DNA of 64,000 nt from Trichaptum fuscoviolaceum (GCA_910574455.1 CAJSYZ010000005.1:186001-250000); one strand, 5' to 3'; shown: positions 12,045-23,820, numbered from the stretch's first letter. The notes: generated by a model not told the origin, from the sequence alone. Translations and numbers: made by a program.

Positions 12045-12730
12045 ACTAGTTTTGGGCTATGTAAATGAAAGGAGGAAAGACATCCAAAAAGCTCCTATCT
12101 TGCACCCTAAATGCATTTGCATAACCATCCACGCTAAAAATCATCCCTTCCGCTGGACCTCGATTAACAACAATCGTTGTCGCGTTGTAGTTGAACGTCC
12201 GATAAAGCTGGTAAATCAAAATCAGTTCGAAATCAGATTCACAATCATTTTGCGCTCACCCTATGATTGTCAGCGTATACCTCTTGAACCAAGTGAACAG
12301 TCGCTTGTAAGCCATCGTGCCCCCACAATTCGAGATGGAGATGGTTTCGAGGCTCTGCGCGGGATGTATGAATGGCCCCACTGTAAACCGATGGTCAGTC
12401 GATGCTCAAAGACCCGAGAAAACAAGAAAAAAAGCGCACCTGATGGACACCACCGATATCCCTGTTCCCCAAAGCTTGTAAAGCAAAAACCCTACCCCAG
12501 CCTCACAAAACGCCCGCGTATACGCGTCGTTGGCGTATGAAGTACCATCCCTCCACACGATGTGTCCAAGGTACGCGAAAGCAGGGTAAAAGATCGCTGG
12601 CTGATCCATTCGTCCCGTCGAGTGTGTCAATCCTTGCTGTTTTGGCGTAAAAGTGTCGTAAGAAACGGCCCTTGTCGAGAGATCTGCCGTGATTCCGACG
12701 TTTTGGAGTGACGAGGACTTGAAGAAGAGA
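12045..12730 (-). pseudogene. Captured multi-exon gene fragment inside the nested element
   Basis: Leftward translation gives a continuous coding-like segment: GITADLSTRAVSYDTFTP, then MDQPAIFYPAFAYLGHIVWR and FCEAGVGFLLYKLWGTGISV. A GT-AG intron (gtgcgc...tttacag) joins it to GAIHTSRAEPRNHLHLELWG and LQATVHLVQEVYAD. A second intron (gtgagc...ttaccag) joins that to LYRTFNYNATTIVVNRGPAE. Frames match across both introns, which supports a real gene piece taken up as genomic DNA. No start or proper stop is visible and I do not recognise the family. Confidence 0.5.
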
Positions 12731-13544
12731 ACGAATAGTCCAGAGAGAGCACGACGTCGTCCTTGAACGCTGAACTAAGCCGTGGGCAACACAGCATCGA
12801 TGATTCGAGATGGCGGGAGATAGAAGTTTAATGAAGAGGCCTATAATTAGTTAGCAGTCTCGTGCAGGTAACGCGTCGTTAGACGCGTACTGCGCGCACT
12901 GAAGTCGCAGATTTCGACGCCTGTTGATAAGTTCAAGTTAGAAATAAGAAATAATATTACAAGACACATGTATTATAGTACAATGTCAGAAAAAAAGGAG
13001 GGGAAGGGTAGGATCTCATGTGCAATTACACTCCGAATATCTTATAAGTAATCTCGCTTATCGAACGACTGAAATAAAAGTTTATATTAGCACGTTTCCC
13101 AACGTCGAGCTCCTATCTTAAAAAGGGGGGGCCGTAGATGTTATTGAGTAAAGAGATCTCCTTGAATGCAGGAAGGACATACGAAGATGAAGAGTAGATT
13201 CTTTCCAAAATCCGCGCCATCGAAAGACACTCGGAATGAAGTGCTTTAGCGATTCCTCGTTCTCTATTATCTTCTTAACATTGTCGATGGTGTCCTATGA
13301 CACAAGTATTGATTCACGTCTAGACAACTCGAATTTAAAGTAGGCAATTATCAACTTATGCTAACGATACTCACTTTGAGTTGACGGTCAGCATATGACT
13401 AAGCTATTAATTGCCAGACCGAAAAGGGTAAAATATTCACAACACATGAAATGCTTAAAATAATTGTCAAGGGCTCAAAAGAACTATACTTATATATAGA
13501 GTTTGTACATTGAGCCTGCTAATATATAGACATGCTCATCATAG

Positions 13545-13770
13545 GGTCTGCCTATGTACAGGGCGCGCCCATCTGTAGGGCCTGCCCATGAACAGGGCGC
13601 ACCCATCTGTAGGGCCTGCCCATGAACCGGGTGCGCCCATTGGTAGGGCCTGCCCATGAACCGGGTGCGCCCATTGGTAGGGCCTGCCCATGAACAGGGT
13701 GTGCCCATTGGTAGGGCCTGCCCATGAACAGGGTGCGCCCATTGGTAGGGCCTGCCCATGGACAGAGCAC
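13545..13770. repeat. Minisatellite of 34-bp units (GGGCCTGCCCATGAACAGGG type)
   Basis: Six to seven head-to-tail units of about 34 bp containing GGGCCTGCCCATG and GGGTGCGCCCATTGGTA. The two words match the style of the element's TIR (GGGCGTGCCCA, GGGCGCACCC). The 70-100 residue frames here are translations of the repeat. Confidence 0.85.
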
Positions 13771-15060
13771 ACTTATATGTTAGCATTAGCCTCATGACCA
13801 GGTTAGATGTAGCATTTTTGTATGTCTGCTGTAGCAGACCAGTGCTAGCCAGCCTGGATTATAACATTTGTGCCTATAGGGAGGTGCCACGGACTTCAAA
13901 ATCTTCCCTTATGTTTAAAGCCAGGATATGCAGGTACCTGATGATGCAATTTAGTAGTTAAAAGCAAAAAATCTAGTTCCTGTTACATTACTGAGACCGT
14001 AACATGTACTCACATGACTACATATTTCTTACACAGCTAGAGCTCTGCAACTGTACCATATTATATGTTTTACAGTATAGTATGATATGAGGCTATATAT
14101 ATACTGTATAAAGATTTTTGGGGCTTATATTATAGCCATAAATAAACAAACCATAACTGTATATGGTTCTTCATTTTCAGCTGTATATGGTTACAGTATA
14201 AGTTTAACTAGAATAGTGAGACTTTATGTAAAATTACTATATATATGCAGAACTATAGCTACTTATGGATGTCTTCTATAGATTCTACTTAATGAAATAC
14301 TTACTGTGGCCTTTTTGGTAATTAAACCCATATTACCATTTACAGCTCTAAAATGGCTATCCCGTACCATAAAAGAGGCTAGAATTGACTATTTACGGCC
14401 ATAAACTAATGTCTGTATGGGGTAATATACTATACAGCTGTTACTATTTAAGATACAGTGCGGAGCCCTATACACAGCTGTCAATGCATGCTAAGGATGA
14501 TAAGTTTGTCACAGTTGACCAGTGGGCAGGCAGCACAAACAAAACTCAGCACCTCTTGGCAAGAAATAACTTTTCTACAATTACAAGTAGACAGACAATC
14601 CAGCTTGTTCCATTGGACACAATAAGTATGGAAGCAAGTCTTGAACTCTCTGCTAAGACAGCAGAACAAAGAGACAGAAAAGCATATGCTTGAACTATTG
14701 ACAATTCAGACACATGAATGAGTCTATCAATCCCGCAAGCAACTACTAGAGGTGACTCAAAAGTCCACAAGCAACAAGACCATGACAGATGATATGCTTT
14801 TTTGAGAGTTCCTCTTGTTGCCAGATCTTGAAAGTTACTTTCATTTAATTATTGACAAAGCTCAGAAGCAAATATTAAGTACAGACATATTATTTGCCTT
14901 ACAGTCATTCATGGTGGGGACAAGACTACTAGTAGTAGACTGGAATGATGTCTGTAATATGTCTGTAATATACTTGGAATAGACAATATTAGCATTAATC
15001 TAACAAACGGTCTGGAAAATTTACAATTTATAGCAATTTATATACCCAAACTTTATTAGT
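13771..15060. other. AT-rich interior of the nested element
   Basis: No coding exon recognised. Frames up to 102 residues (14385-14693) lack family resemblance. Tracts rich in TATATA and TACAGT occur throughout. Confidence 0.4.
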
Positions 15061-17002
15061 ATTATATAGGGTGTGCCCAGATGTGGGACTGCCCACCTTA
15101 TGTGGGCACGCCCGGAAATGGGCTTGGAGGGTCCTAAATGGTCAAACTATATATAGGCATAGTTACACCTAATAGGTACCCTACATACAGGGGACTGAAG
15201 TGGCTTTTGATGCCCGGTCAATGGACGTCAATCTCAGTCGGACAGGCGTCGAAGTCCGCATCCTTCCTGCTGTTCTTGCAATTGAACTTCATAGGCGCAC
15301 TAAACGCGACATAGTCCGGTCCTTCCGCGGTTGACCTCATATGCGGCGCAAGCTCGGGAAGCGTCCAACATGCTTGACCCGCAACTGCACCGTTCTTGGG
15401 GGATACGACAGTCGCAAAGACCTTGTATTGCCGTAGAATGGGCAGCAAGGTGTGCGCCCAAAGCCATACCGCCGACGTATCTGGGTCTAATAGTCTTTTG
15501 TTAGTACTTCATTTCGTACGTCTTACATAGCAGGAACTCACCTGGGACTTCTTGTCTAGGTGGTGCAGGGACGACAACGTTCTCAAACGCCTCCTTCAAA
15601 GTGACCGGTGCTTCCATCTCCGTATCGCGATTCGCCAGGAAGACACTGGCAACCTCAGTCGCTTGCAGACAGGCCGGACTGGGCTCGGAGGCGTCGAGGT
15701 ACAGCATGGACTCCCTACACAAACGTCGTCAGCACAAATCATAGCGCATATATGAGACGCTCTATTGGAACTCACAGATTCACGGCATCCCTTAACTGCA
15801 CCTTATGCTTCACCTGAGTCCCGTCGAATACCACAGTCGCCGACTTCGACCCAACGCCAATCGCACGTCCAATGCGACCCTTTCCCGAGCCCTCCAGAAC
15901 ATACACGTCTTTGTCGACGAAGGATCTCACCAATTCGTCGTCATCCGCCAGTCCCCACGTGCGCGCGTACTTTCGACTTTCTGCCGTTAACTCGGCCTCG
16001 GTGCGGAGTCGACGACTCGACGGGTACTGAATGGGTGCTGCCGATCTCTCGACGAGTCCGTGATGGATGTCATAGATCTACATTGAATATTAGAACTGTA
16101 ATCTATTGCATTGGATATACAATACGTACCATTTGCCTGACATCACGGTTAGCCACCGTCAAGTATGGCCCGTCGATAGCCCCAACTGCCCCTGATCGCC
16201 CAGCCTCCGGACCCAGCCTGATCGTCACCCACTCACCCATCTCGAACAACCGTTCGAAGTCACCGGCCTCCACCTCCTCAAGAGCCTTGCCATCGGTATC
16301 CCAATCGAGCCGAACGGTGAACGTCGACGTAGACGACAATATGATTGTGCCGGTACTATTTTTTTTGGTCCGGACACGATCTCCTACTCGAGTATATGCG
16401 CCATTCGTGACGCGGATCGCGGTCTGGCTGACGCCGATATATGGAGCCACCTCCTCCGGCGAAGGTCGAAGAATAGGCTTCACTGCATGTATGCCGAATA
16501 CGTGCAGTCTCTCGAACCCGTGTTCAAATGTTCTGCCCAAAAACGTCCACTTCCCCTCGCTTTCCTCCACCAGCGCGTATTCCGGATCGTCGACTAACTG
16601 CTGACGGCGAAGACAATCCTGTACGTTTTTAGGGTCGAACGGCGTGGCCTCTGGCCGTTTCATTACATCCGCCTTCCCTTTCCCTTCAATGCGCCGCCGC
16701 TTAGCTGCACGAACTTGGTAATCGGAGAGCAAGGGCTTCGGCTTCGTAGTGAAGTCCAAGTCCAGACGAGGCACCAGCCACAACACGAGTAAGTCGTCCT
16801 TCACGATGTCGTGGTCCGCCAACGGGCGGTGATCCTCATGGGTCATCGGAGGGAGTGTAGAGTTGGCAGCCAAGGGCACGTATGCGATGTCACCCTTATA
16901 CTGGCCTGATCGCATGCGCACGAAGGAGTCGCGCTCCACGACAGGAATGGCCTGTCTACGACGCATTAGGTCCCAGACCGCTCGCCTATCTTCTTCCGGT
17001 AC

Positions 17003-18400
17003 TAGAGCATGACACGGGTGCAGGTCATCCGTGGGTACCTGCAGGTACCTGCGCTCAAATACCTGCGGTTCCAGGTGCACCTGTGCGCAGGTACCTGGTT
17101 CCCACGGTTACCTGCAGATCCAGGTTTGGATTTTTTGGGCCCAGGTACCTGACCGGGTACCTGCAGGTACCCGGTCAATCACGTGCGCTCACCTTGAGCG
17201 CGACGAACGCAACGATGTGCCATTACTTTTTACTCGACATGACCACTTCCGAGCTATCTCGAAGCTCCCTATGGAAGTTATACTTGATTTCTTGACCCCT
17301 GCCAACTTCGATGACAACCTCGAGCCCGATAATTGCCTCCCTGCCAAGTGCGCGCTCGCCAACTGGGCGGCGGACTCGACTCTGCGCTCAGAGACCGCCT
17401 GCAAGTCGTCCGTCCGCGCTGGCGACCGCAAGACAGAATAGGACCGCGAGCACGGCGAGGCCGGTGCGCGGCGAAGACCAAGCAAGAATCTCGTACTGCA
17501 GAGGTTGAATCGGTCTGCTGGTACGTCTTTTTATCGCTTTTTTCATCTCCTTTCCGTGCTGATCTCCCTTTCCATCGACTCCGCTCGTCGCCCTCGACAT
17601 GCTGCTCGTTCAGCAACCGTGACACTCACTATCGTCCACACTCATGACGCCGCCTCACAAGTGGTATGCGTCGTCAGCCAACTTCCACCGCCGCAACCCC
17701 TTGGTGCCCGTCGCCGTCGCCCAATGTCGCCCGCCTCCTCGCCCTCTCCAAGGCCATCCAGATCCGCCAAAGCGGAGGCCCATCATCGTGATTGCGTTGA
17801 CGGAGAGGGCCACCAGAGTCATCTTCACGAGGGCGATGGTGCGATTTATCGTCTTCATGGTGCCTGCAAGGCGGTCTGTCGTCGAAGCTCCTATGATCCC
17901 TATCTCTGTCTCGCCGATCATCCTTGCGCGAATCATGTCCCCTTCCCCAAATCCCCTGGCGGCACGGCACTTGACGCGCGAGGTGCCCGCGCTCGTAGCA
18001 GCGCAATCAAAAGCAAGCGCAGTCGCCGGAGATTGGTAACGGCAGCATCAGGCGCGGCAGAGGCAGTCCAGCAAAAGACAAGGTGCGCCTTCTCCCATCT
18101 TATTCTCCGAGCAGGCATCGAACGATGGCGCACCCACGCCCATCCCCACTCCTGCTACACCCCCATCTCTTGGATACATGGTATGTTCTTATTTATGTTT
18201 TTATCTTATCACTACACTACTTACTGTTAACTACCTGCGGGTCCTATCAGGTACCTGCAATACCTGCAGGTAACGGGTCCAGGTAGACCCGGATCCGTTT
18301 CCCACGGTTCCGGGTCGGATCCAGGTATCAGTTTTTGTGCGCAGGTACCTGTGCTTCACGGGTCCGGGTGCACCTGCAGGTGCACCCGTGTCATGCTCTA
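17003..18400. mobile_element. hAT-type DNA transposon (non-autonomous) inserted in the NGN domain
   Basis: The termini are 20-bp perfect inverted repeats, TAGAGCATGACACGGGTGCA, flanked by an 8-bp target duplication TCCGGTAC at 16995-17002 and 18401-18408. An 8-bp TSD and a TIR of the form YARNG are hallmarks of the hAT superfamily. Subterminal zones at 17036-17175 and 18235-18390 are packed with CAGGTACCTG-type palindromes, which in hAT elements usually act as transposase sites. Removing the element and one TSD rejoins KLVP with EEDRR in the Spt5-like frame. The interior shows no transposase; it contains a frame with KLPMEVILDFLTP (F-box-like start) near 17265 and an Arg/Asp-rich stretch on the minus strand. 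Confidence 0.85.
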
Positions 18401-19386
18401 TCCGGTACCAACTTCATTTTGCCGGTCATAATCCCTACGATGCCAGCACTAGCGCATGCCTTCTCGACGTCGATGCGTGTATGTGCGTACGCATATATGC
18501 GTCCGCTCAGACCGGGAATAGAGAAGGCACGCGCGCCAGATGGAAGGCAGGTGTTGACCCTCTCTACATACGCCTTCTCTTGATGATACTGTCAATGTAT
18601 TAGTTTATTTCACTCCGATAAAGTAGACTCACTTACGAAGGTCGGTAATATCCACATGGGCTTTAACCCATCGTATTCTTCCCTCATGCGCTCGTCGACG
18701 ACCCTCGTATTGCCCAGAAATTCGTAGGAGACGGACTGAACACCGGGCACTTGGCGTCCAGCCCTCTTGTTCGCTTGGACAGACGCCAAGGAATCACCTC
18801 AAGCCCGCTCCCGGAAACGGCATGCGATAGCGTCCGCAGCCTCGTCCTGCTCCAGATCGGCGGCCTGGTCGCGCAGGAACTGCGCTATGTCGAAAGAGGA
18901 GGCAGAGGTACGCTGCTCCGGCTCGTCCACTAGGAAATCTATGCGCATACAATGAGTGTATGTTCTAACATTTCTGTTGCCTTTACTCACCATCTTCACC
19001 ATCCTCTTCGTCTTCCTCGTCGTCCCTCCCATCTTCGATGGCTGCGTCGTCAATGAAGACACGAGCCGCGTCCCTTACATTGCGCGACCTCATCTGTTTC
19101 ATGCCCATTATTAGTTACTTCTTCATCATTACTCTCTTCTCATTTCGTCTCACTTTAATAACTTTTAATCGTTAAAAGAATGCGAACGTCACTCGCTTTT
19201 TTTTTCTTTCAAATAATTAGTTATAATTTACAATCAAGTCCAAGATCAATTTGCTATCTAAATAATGAAAGTGGGGACAGAGTACTATCTAAATAATGAA
19301 AGTGGGGACGACCGAGACGACGTCGTACGCAAAGGGAAGATAATGGGACGGGTAGAAAGAAAATTTCCCACAATACGCTGCAAAGG

Positions 19387-19550
19387 GTCTTGAAGTGTTA
19401 CTTTTTTGGGGGTATTTCGGGTAGGCTTGTTGGCGTCGAGGGCGGAATACGCCCTCGGTAGTTCGGTAGCACAACGTCCTTACCGAGTTACCGAGCCTCG
19501 ACGCCAAAAAGCCTACCCGAAATACCCCCAAAAAAGTAACACTTCAAGAC
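19387..19550. promoter_or_regulatory. Large palindrome between the divergent Spt5-like and transposase genes (copy 1)
   Basis: Arms of about 55 bp start GTCTTGAAGTGTTACTTTTT and end with its complement, with only one or two mismatches. The centre holds smaller nested palindromes (GAGGGCGgaataCGCCCTC and a CGGTAGTTCGGTA pair). It lies about 280 bp from the Spt5-like ATG and 270 bp from the transposase ATG. The same structure is at 63013-63176, and a decayed form lies at 47834-47925. No target duplication flanks it, so it looks built in. Confidence 0.75.
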
Positions 19551-19820
19551 TGGCGGAAGCCAAAGGGCCGAATTTCCTTCTTGCTCTCGTTCCTGTACGA
19601 GCCCTACGACTCCCCTCCCCTCCCCGACTCCTATGGCTTGATCGCCTTGACGGCGTTGTTCCTTTTGTCTGGGTTTGAAGTGACTTAGAATTAGATAGAA
19701 ATTAATGTACAATAATTGCCAGTCTAATAAACTTGTTCCGTTCTTTGGCAGACTTGAAATTTCGTAGAGTATTCTGTGTAATTTGTTCTGAAACAAAAGG
19801 AAAAAGAGTCGGAAATCTCA

Positions 19821-22800
19821 GTGACCGAGACGACAAGAAGAGCAGTTTGGTATTGGGAAACAGTGATGGACGACAAAAAAAAGAGGTCGAGCCTCAGAGA
19901 CCGGTTTCGAGACTCTGCGAGCAACGGCAGCAACGACAGGCCTTCCAGAACGCGTCTGCGAATCCTTCAGGACGCCAAAACTCCAGGCAGCCCATTTTTC
20001 GTGTCGCAACAGCAACATATCGTCCCAACTCTACTGCGACAACAAAATACATCCACAGTATTCGACGCGAACGCGGACACGACGACGACGACGACGACCC
20101 ACGAGTTCTTACGAACTGATGCAGCCAAGAGACAACGACTCAATAGTGAAGAGGAGGAGGAGGAAGATGAGGAGTTGGACAATGTGGACACTGCTGAGGC
20201 AGAGGAGGAGCGACGTGACCAGGTAAGCCACTCTGCGAACGTACTGCAATCTACAAAACTGACAATTCTTAGACAGCACAATATCATCTGCTGCAGTTTC
20301 TGGCCATGCAGCGGGACATTCAAGATGCTATCCTGCATTATGAACGTCCTCCTGACATTGGTATCGCGTGTTCATGCAATAGAGGCGGGCGTCGGCTATT
20401 CCGATGCCATGACTGTCCTCAGCACCCGCCTGTATGCGCGCCCTGCCTATTGGAGACTCATCCTTATGAGCCGCTTCACTGGGGCGAGGTGTGGACAGGT
20501 CAATGCTTCCGCAAGGTGGACCTGAGTACCATAGGGAAGCATATTTTCCTCGGGCATGGCGGTCTTCCTTGTCCGGTCGCTGCGGGCAATGCTGCGGGCA
20601 AGAAGTTGACTGCGATAGATACGAATGGGGTGCATGAAATTGTGGTCATGTTTTGCGAATGCTCTGACAATATGGGAGTCAACTCTCATGTCCTGCAGCT
20701 CATCCGAGGTCGGTTGTTCCCGTACACGACTGTGAATCCCGAGACCGTGGTCACTTTCCGGTGCTTGAAGGATTTTCATGTCCATACGAACGCATCGCGC
20801 AAGTCCGCTCACGACTTCATGAAGGCGGTATTGCGCATGACATCGGAGGACACGAGAATCAAGTATTCGGTGAGAATTTCATTTGTATTTGTATTTGTGC
20901 GCAAGTTGATTCTGACTTCACTGCATGTAGCACCTTTCGCAGCATTTCATTCGGCTTATGCGCCTATGGCGATTCCTGGCGGCGGAAAGGGAAAGCGGGC
21001 AGTTTATGGGCCTGGACGATCTGATGACTTGCCGACCCCGCGGCTCGTTCGCAGACGTTTGTTTAGCATGTCCAGTGCCTAACGTGAACATGGCTGACGC
21101 GCAGTCGTCGAAATGGCCAATATCCAATGTGTCAGATCGCCTTTATGCGAGGCTGCGAGGTCCGGATTCTCAAAAGTAAGTAATTAGATTCTGATATATA
21201 CTATGTACTAACTTATGCGACAGACATCTGAGAACAATTTTCCTCGCAATGGACGGAAACTTCAAGCTAATCAATTTGGAGAAAAAGAACAACTTGAACG
21301 ACCCTTCACTGTGGAACGGTCGAGGGTATTTTAGAGCGCGTCAACCCATGGAAGAACATATGAAGAAGCATTACAATATTAAAATTGAAGTGCGTCGTCC
21401 ACTAATTCTAACTCTACATATACTGATGTCTTTTCGTACACAGAAAGGGAAATGTCGAAAGTTTGCTGCCATCGAGAATTGGAATTCTCTGAAATATAAG
21501 GGCCAGGTAGTGACGGGGGTCATGATGGTATTTTGTCGACACGGACTCGTGCGTCCTGATAGCGCAACGAACCTCGTTCGAGGGGAAAAGTGAGTGGTCC
21601 AATACCCGTCACGTTCATTGTAGACTAATTGCTTCGAAGATTTGTGTGCGGTGACTATAGCTTATGCGGCGCTCTTCAAAATACGGATGACATTGAGGAA
21701 ATATGTCTTGCATATGACATTATGTGCATGTACATCGTGAATCTCCGTCAGAGGTGGGCTATCCAATTCCCGGAGCGACCTCTACTTTCCTTGATGGACG
21801 TCATTGGCAAAATGCATGGACAGACCCATGTCGACACGTGCCAGTATTGCCACAGTTTATATTACACTCGCGGGGTCGGAAGAACGGATGGCGAAGAGGC
21901 GGAGAGATTTTGGGCGGAGGCCAATCAAGTTGCGGGGAGCACAAAGCAAATGAATCCGGGGCATCGATGCGACACGTTGGACGATGTCATTAATGACTGG
22001 AATAAGACGAAGCTTCTACAACACGGTATGTTATCGGTTACTATTTCAAGTACACTTTACTAACTGTTCTACACAAAGCTATGATGGTAGAGAAGAAGTA
22101 CCCTCGCACTCGAAAGCGAGCAGAAAACCTTGGATTGAAGTTCGATGCAACGGATGCAACACTTAGGACTCGTTACACGGATAAGGTGGTCGATGAATGG
22201 GTGAAACGGGGTACCGAATGGAATCGGACTGCGTCTGGTGAAGTAGACAGCCCCTTCAAATCGCAGAACGCAGGTACGCGTACTACTGACTATTATATGA
22301 CCATTAACTAATAAACATGAAGCCCTCTCTCTCGAAGACCAGTTAAACGCAATGACGATCTCTTTGGTAGATCAAAGTCCGGATGGTTTTGATGAAGAGG
22401 CCAGTCGTATGCCACTTATAATTGCGGCAGGCATAAAGCTACAACAAAGACAGTAAGTTTCTTGTATTCTCATTTGTGCTTCATACTCAATCTTGATTGC
22501 GTAGACGCATTATGAAAGGAAATGTGACCTTTTTGTCTGACGACATTCCGGTATCAGCCTCTTCATTACGCCACGACATCTTGAAATGGCGAGCGCACTT
22601 ATATGATATCTGTCCTGGTCTTCAATCTTATCTCGACGAAGAGGAAGTAGCAGATGCTGTCGAAGACATCCGATTACGCCTGCCTTCGGACTTCAAGACA
22701 GAGGACCGCCTCAAGTACGCGCTTGAACATCACGCCGCGACAGAACTGAAGCTCAGACAGGGCGAGGCCTTCGATGTCATAGGGAACTTGCGCACGGCCC

Positions 22801-23587
22801 TTAGGCTTATGGCGCAGCATAACCATAAGGCGAAGAAGCATGGTGGCATTCGATCTACGAAGACTCGTACTGGGAAGGCTTACTCGGAGGCGCGGAAAAT
22901 GAAGCTGTTCTGGAATAGCGAGTACGACACAGTCTATAGTGCCATGCTATGTCTGGGTCTGCAGTCTTCGGCTGACACGTTTCGACAACTCACCGAGGAA
23001 GATATGTATCGACCAGATAATTTGGAGCCTGCAGAATTTTGTGCGAAGGAAATTGGGTGGATTTGGACCGTGTCTGGAAGCGGGGGGACTTCTTCGAATT
23101 CCTCGATTCTTCAATGGGAGAAAGAAGGTGAGAAGGTTTTATTAGTCGTATAGATTACAAGCCTTTCTAATAACCCCTGTAGACGATCGTGTGCAATGGT
23201 ATCGACAATGGGCTGCACGCGATCGATGGAGAGAGGAGGTTGACCTGTTGGAAGAGGAACTTAAGAGACTTGTGCGAGGGTTCTGTGCCTTCGCCAGGGC
23301 TTGGAATACGTTGTCAGAAACGGCAGCCCTGGATGGGAATCCCGGCAGAGCATCTTTTGCGGCCAGCAAGGAAATCTCGTACAGGATTGCATGCTATGAT
23401 GCGTGGGCCATCCATGAAGGTCTTGGACTGACGTGGAACGCCAATGAGACACCAGAGGTTAAAGAACCGCAGGTAAGTTTTTTTTTCGTGTCTAAACTTC
23501 AATATTTAATCCGCTTCTTTGCAGAATATGTATCGTATACTTGCATCGAACACTCAAGCTGCTGCAGATACATCTACCGCGGCTTGA
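19821..23587 (+). CDS. KDZ transposase with CxC2 cysteine cluster (copy 1, apparently intact)
   Basis: Eleven exons with short GT-AG introns encode about 1,080 residues. Order: an acidic head with a poly-Glu run; a CxC2 cluster from about 20375 (CSCNRGGRRLFRCHDCPQ, CAPC, then HWGEVWTGQCF); the KDZ catalytic part with AMDGNFKL (about 21250), a YDIMCMY motif (about 21713) and HGQTHVDTCQYC followed by the acidic DGEEAERFW motif (about 21885). These carry the expected D, D and E catalytic residues of this RNase-H-fold family. A C-terminal helical part ends with NTQAAADTSTAA at a TGA, 23585-23587. The ATG at 19821 or the in-frame ATG 45 bases later may be used. No stop or frameshift was seen. The protein should cut and paste the element by its type A and B ends. 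Confidence 0.85.
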
Positions 23588-23820
23588 GTGTCCGATGCAC
23601 CTGGTATCCGATGCATCTAGCATATGATTCCGTTGGTATCCGTTGCACCTGGTATCCATTGCACCTGGTATCCGATTCACTTGGTATCTGTTGCACCTGG
23701 TATCCGATTCACGTGGTATACGATGCACCTGGATTCACTTGGTATACGATGCACCTGGTATACGATTCACCTGGTATCCGATTCACTTGGTATACGATGC
23801 ACTTGGTATCGAACTCATCT
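23588..23820. repeat. Array of 16-bp GGTATCCGATTCACTT-type repeats behind the transposase
   Basis: About fourteen degenerate 16-bp units (GGTAT-C/A-CGAT-G/T-CACCT) start right after the stop codon. They share the TATCCGATTC word with the element termini. The stop codon itself lies in a hairpin: CACTCAAGC at about 23554 pairs with GCTTGAGTG at 23582. Confidence 0.8.

Larger units (their letters stand above)
10637..15202. mobile_element. 4.6-kb inverted-repeat element nested in the Spt5-like gene
   Basis: The termini are inverted for about 140 bp with roughly a dozen mismatches and begin CACTTCAGTCCCCTGTATGT. A 7-bp direct repeat, GCTTTTG, flanks it at 10630-10636 and 15203-15209. Removing the element and one repeat rejoins the Spt5-like frame (IKS next to MAYVV). 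Inside are two GC-rich minisatellites built from words like those of the TIRs (GGGTGCGCCCA), a spliced gene fragment at about 12045-12730 and AT-rich DNA. No transposase was recognised, so it is probably non-autonomous. The superfamily is undetermined: the 7-bp TSD argues against a standard hAT element. Confidence 0.8.
10360..19108 (-). pseudogene. Spt5-like (NGN/KOW) gene of KDZ copy 1, split by two transposons
   Basis: Read leftward from ATG 19108. Exons 19108-18991 and 18938-18637 give an acidic head (FIDDAAIEDGRDDEEDEED) and a long helix region. The exon from 18588 encodes an NGN-like domain (SIPGLSGRIYAYAHTRIDVE...GKMKLVP) cut by the hAT element at 18400-17003. It resumes with a KOW motif (DSFVRMRSGQYKGDIAYVPL) and a second KOW-like part (VTIRLGPEAGRSGAVGAI). 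Further exons run 16130 edge, 16077-15776, 15714-15542 and 15486-15218. The C-terminus (SMAYVVRGEHRKKLVKITEIV...) lies beyond a second insertion at 10701-10360. An in-frame TGA at 15218-15220 sits next to that insertion. Spt5 family proteins promote RNA polymerase II elongation; here the gene is transposon-borne, divergent from the transposase, and dead in this copy. Confidence 0.75.

Noticed and set aside
11540..13770. CRISPR-like regular repeats
   Set aside because: The units are contiguous without unique spacers and the genome is eukaryotic.
13490..13795. Three overlapping minus-strand frames with HGQALPMGAPCSWAGP repeats
   Set aside because: Same reason: three-frame translations of a 34-bp tandem repeat.
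17505..18230. 241-residue plus-strand frame and Arg/Asp-rich minus-strand frame with a possible zinc knuckle inside the hAT element
   Set aside because: No hAT transposase motif and no conserved domain; the C/H pattern is incomplete (one cysteine pair lies across a stop).
19387..19550. Palindrome as a MITE insertion
   Set aside because: No target duplication borders the arms, and it lies at the same place in both KDZ copies and, decayed, in the small element.
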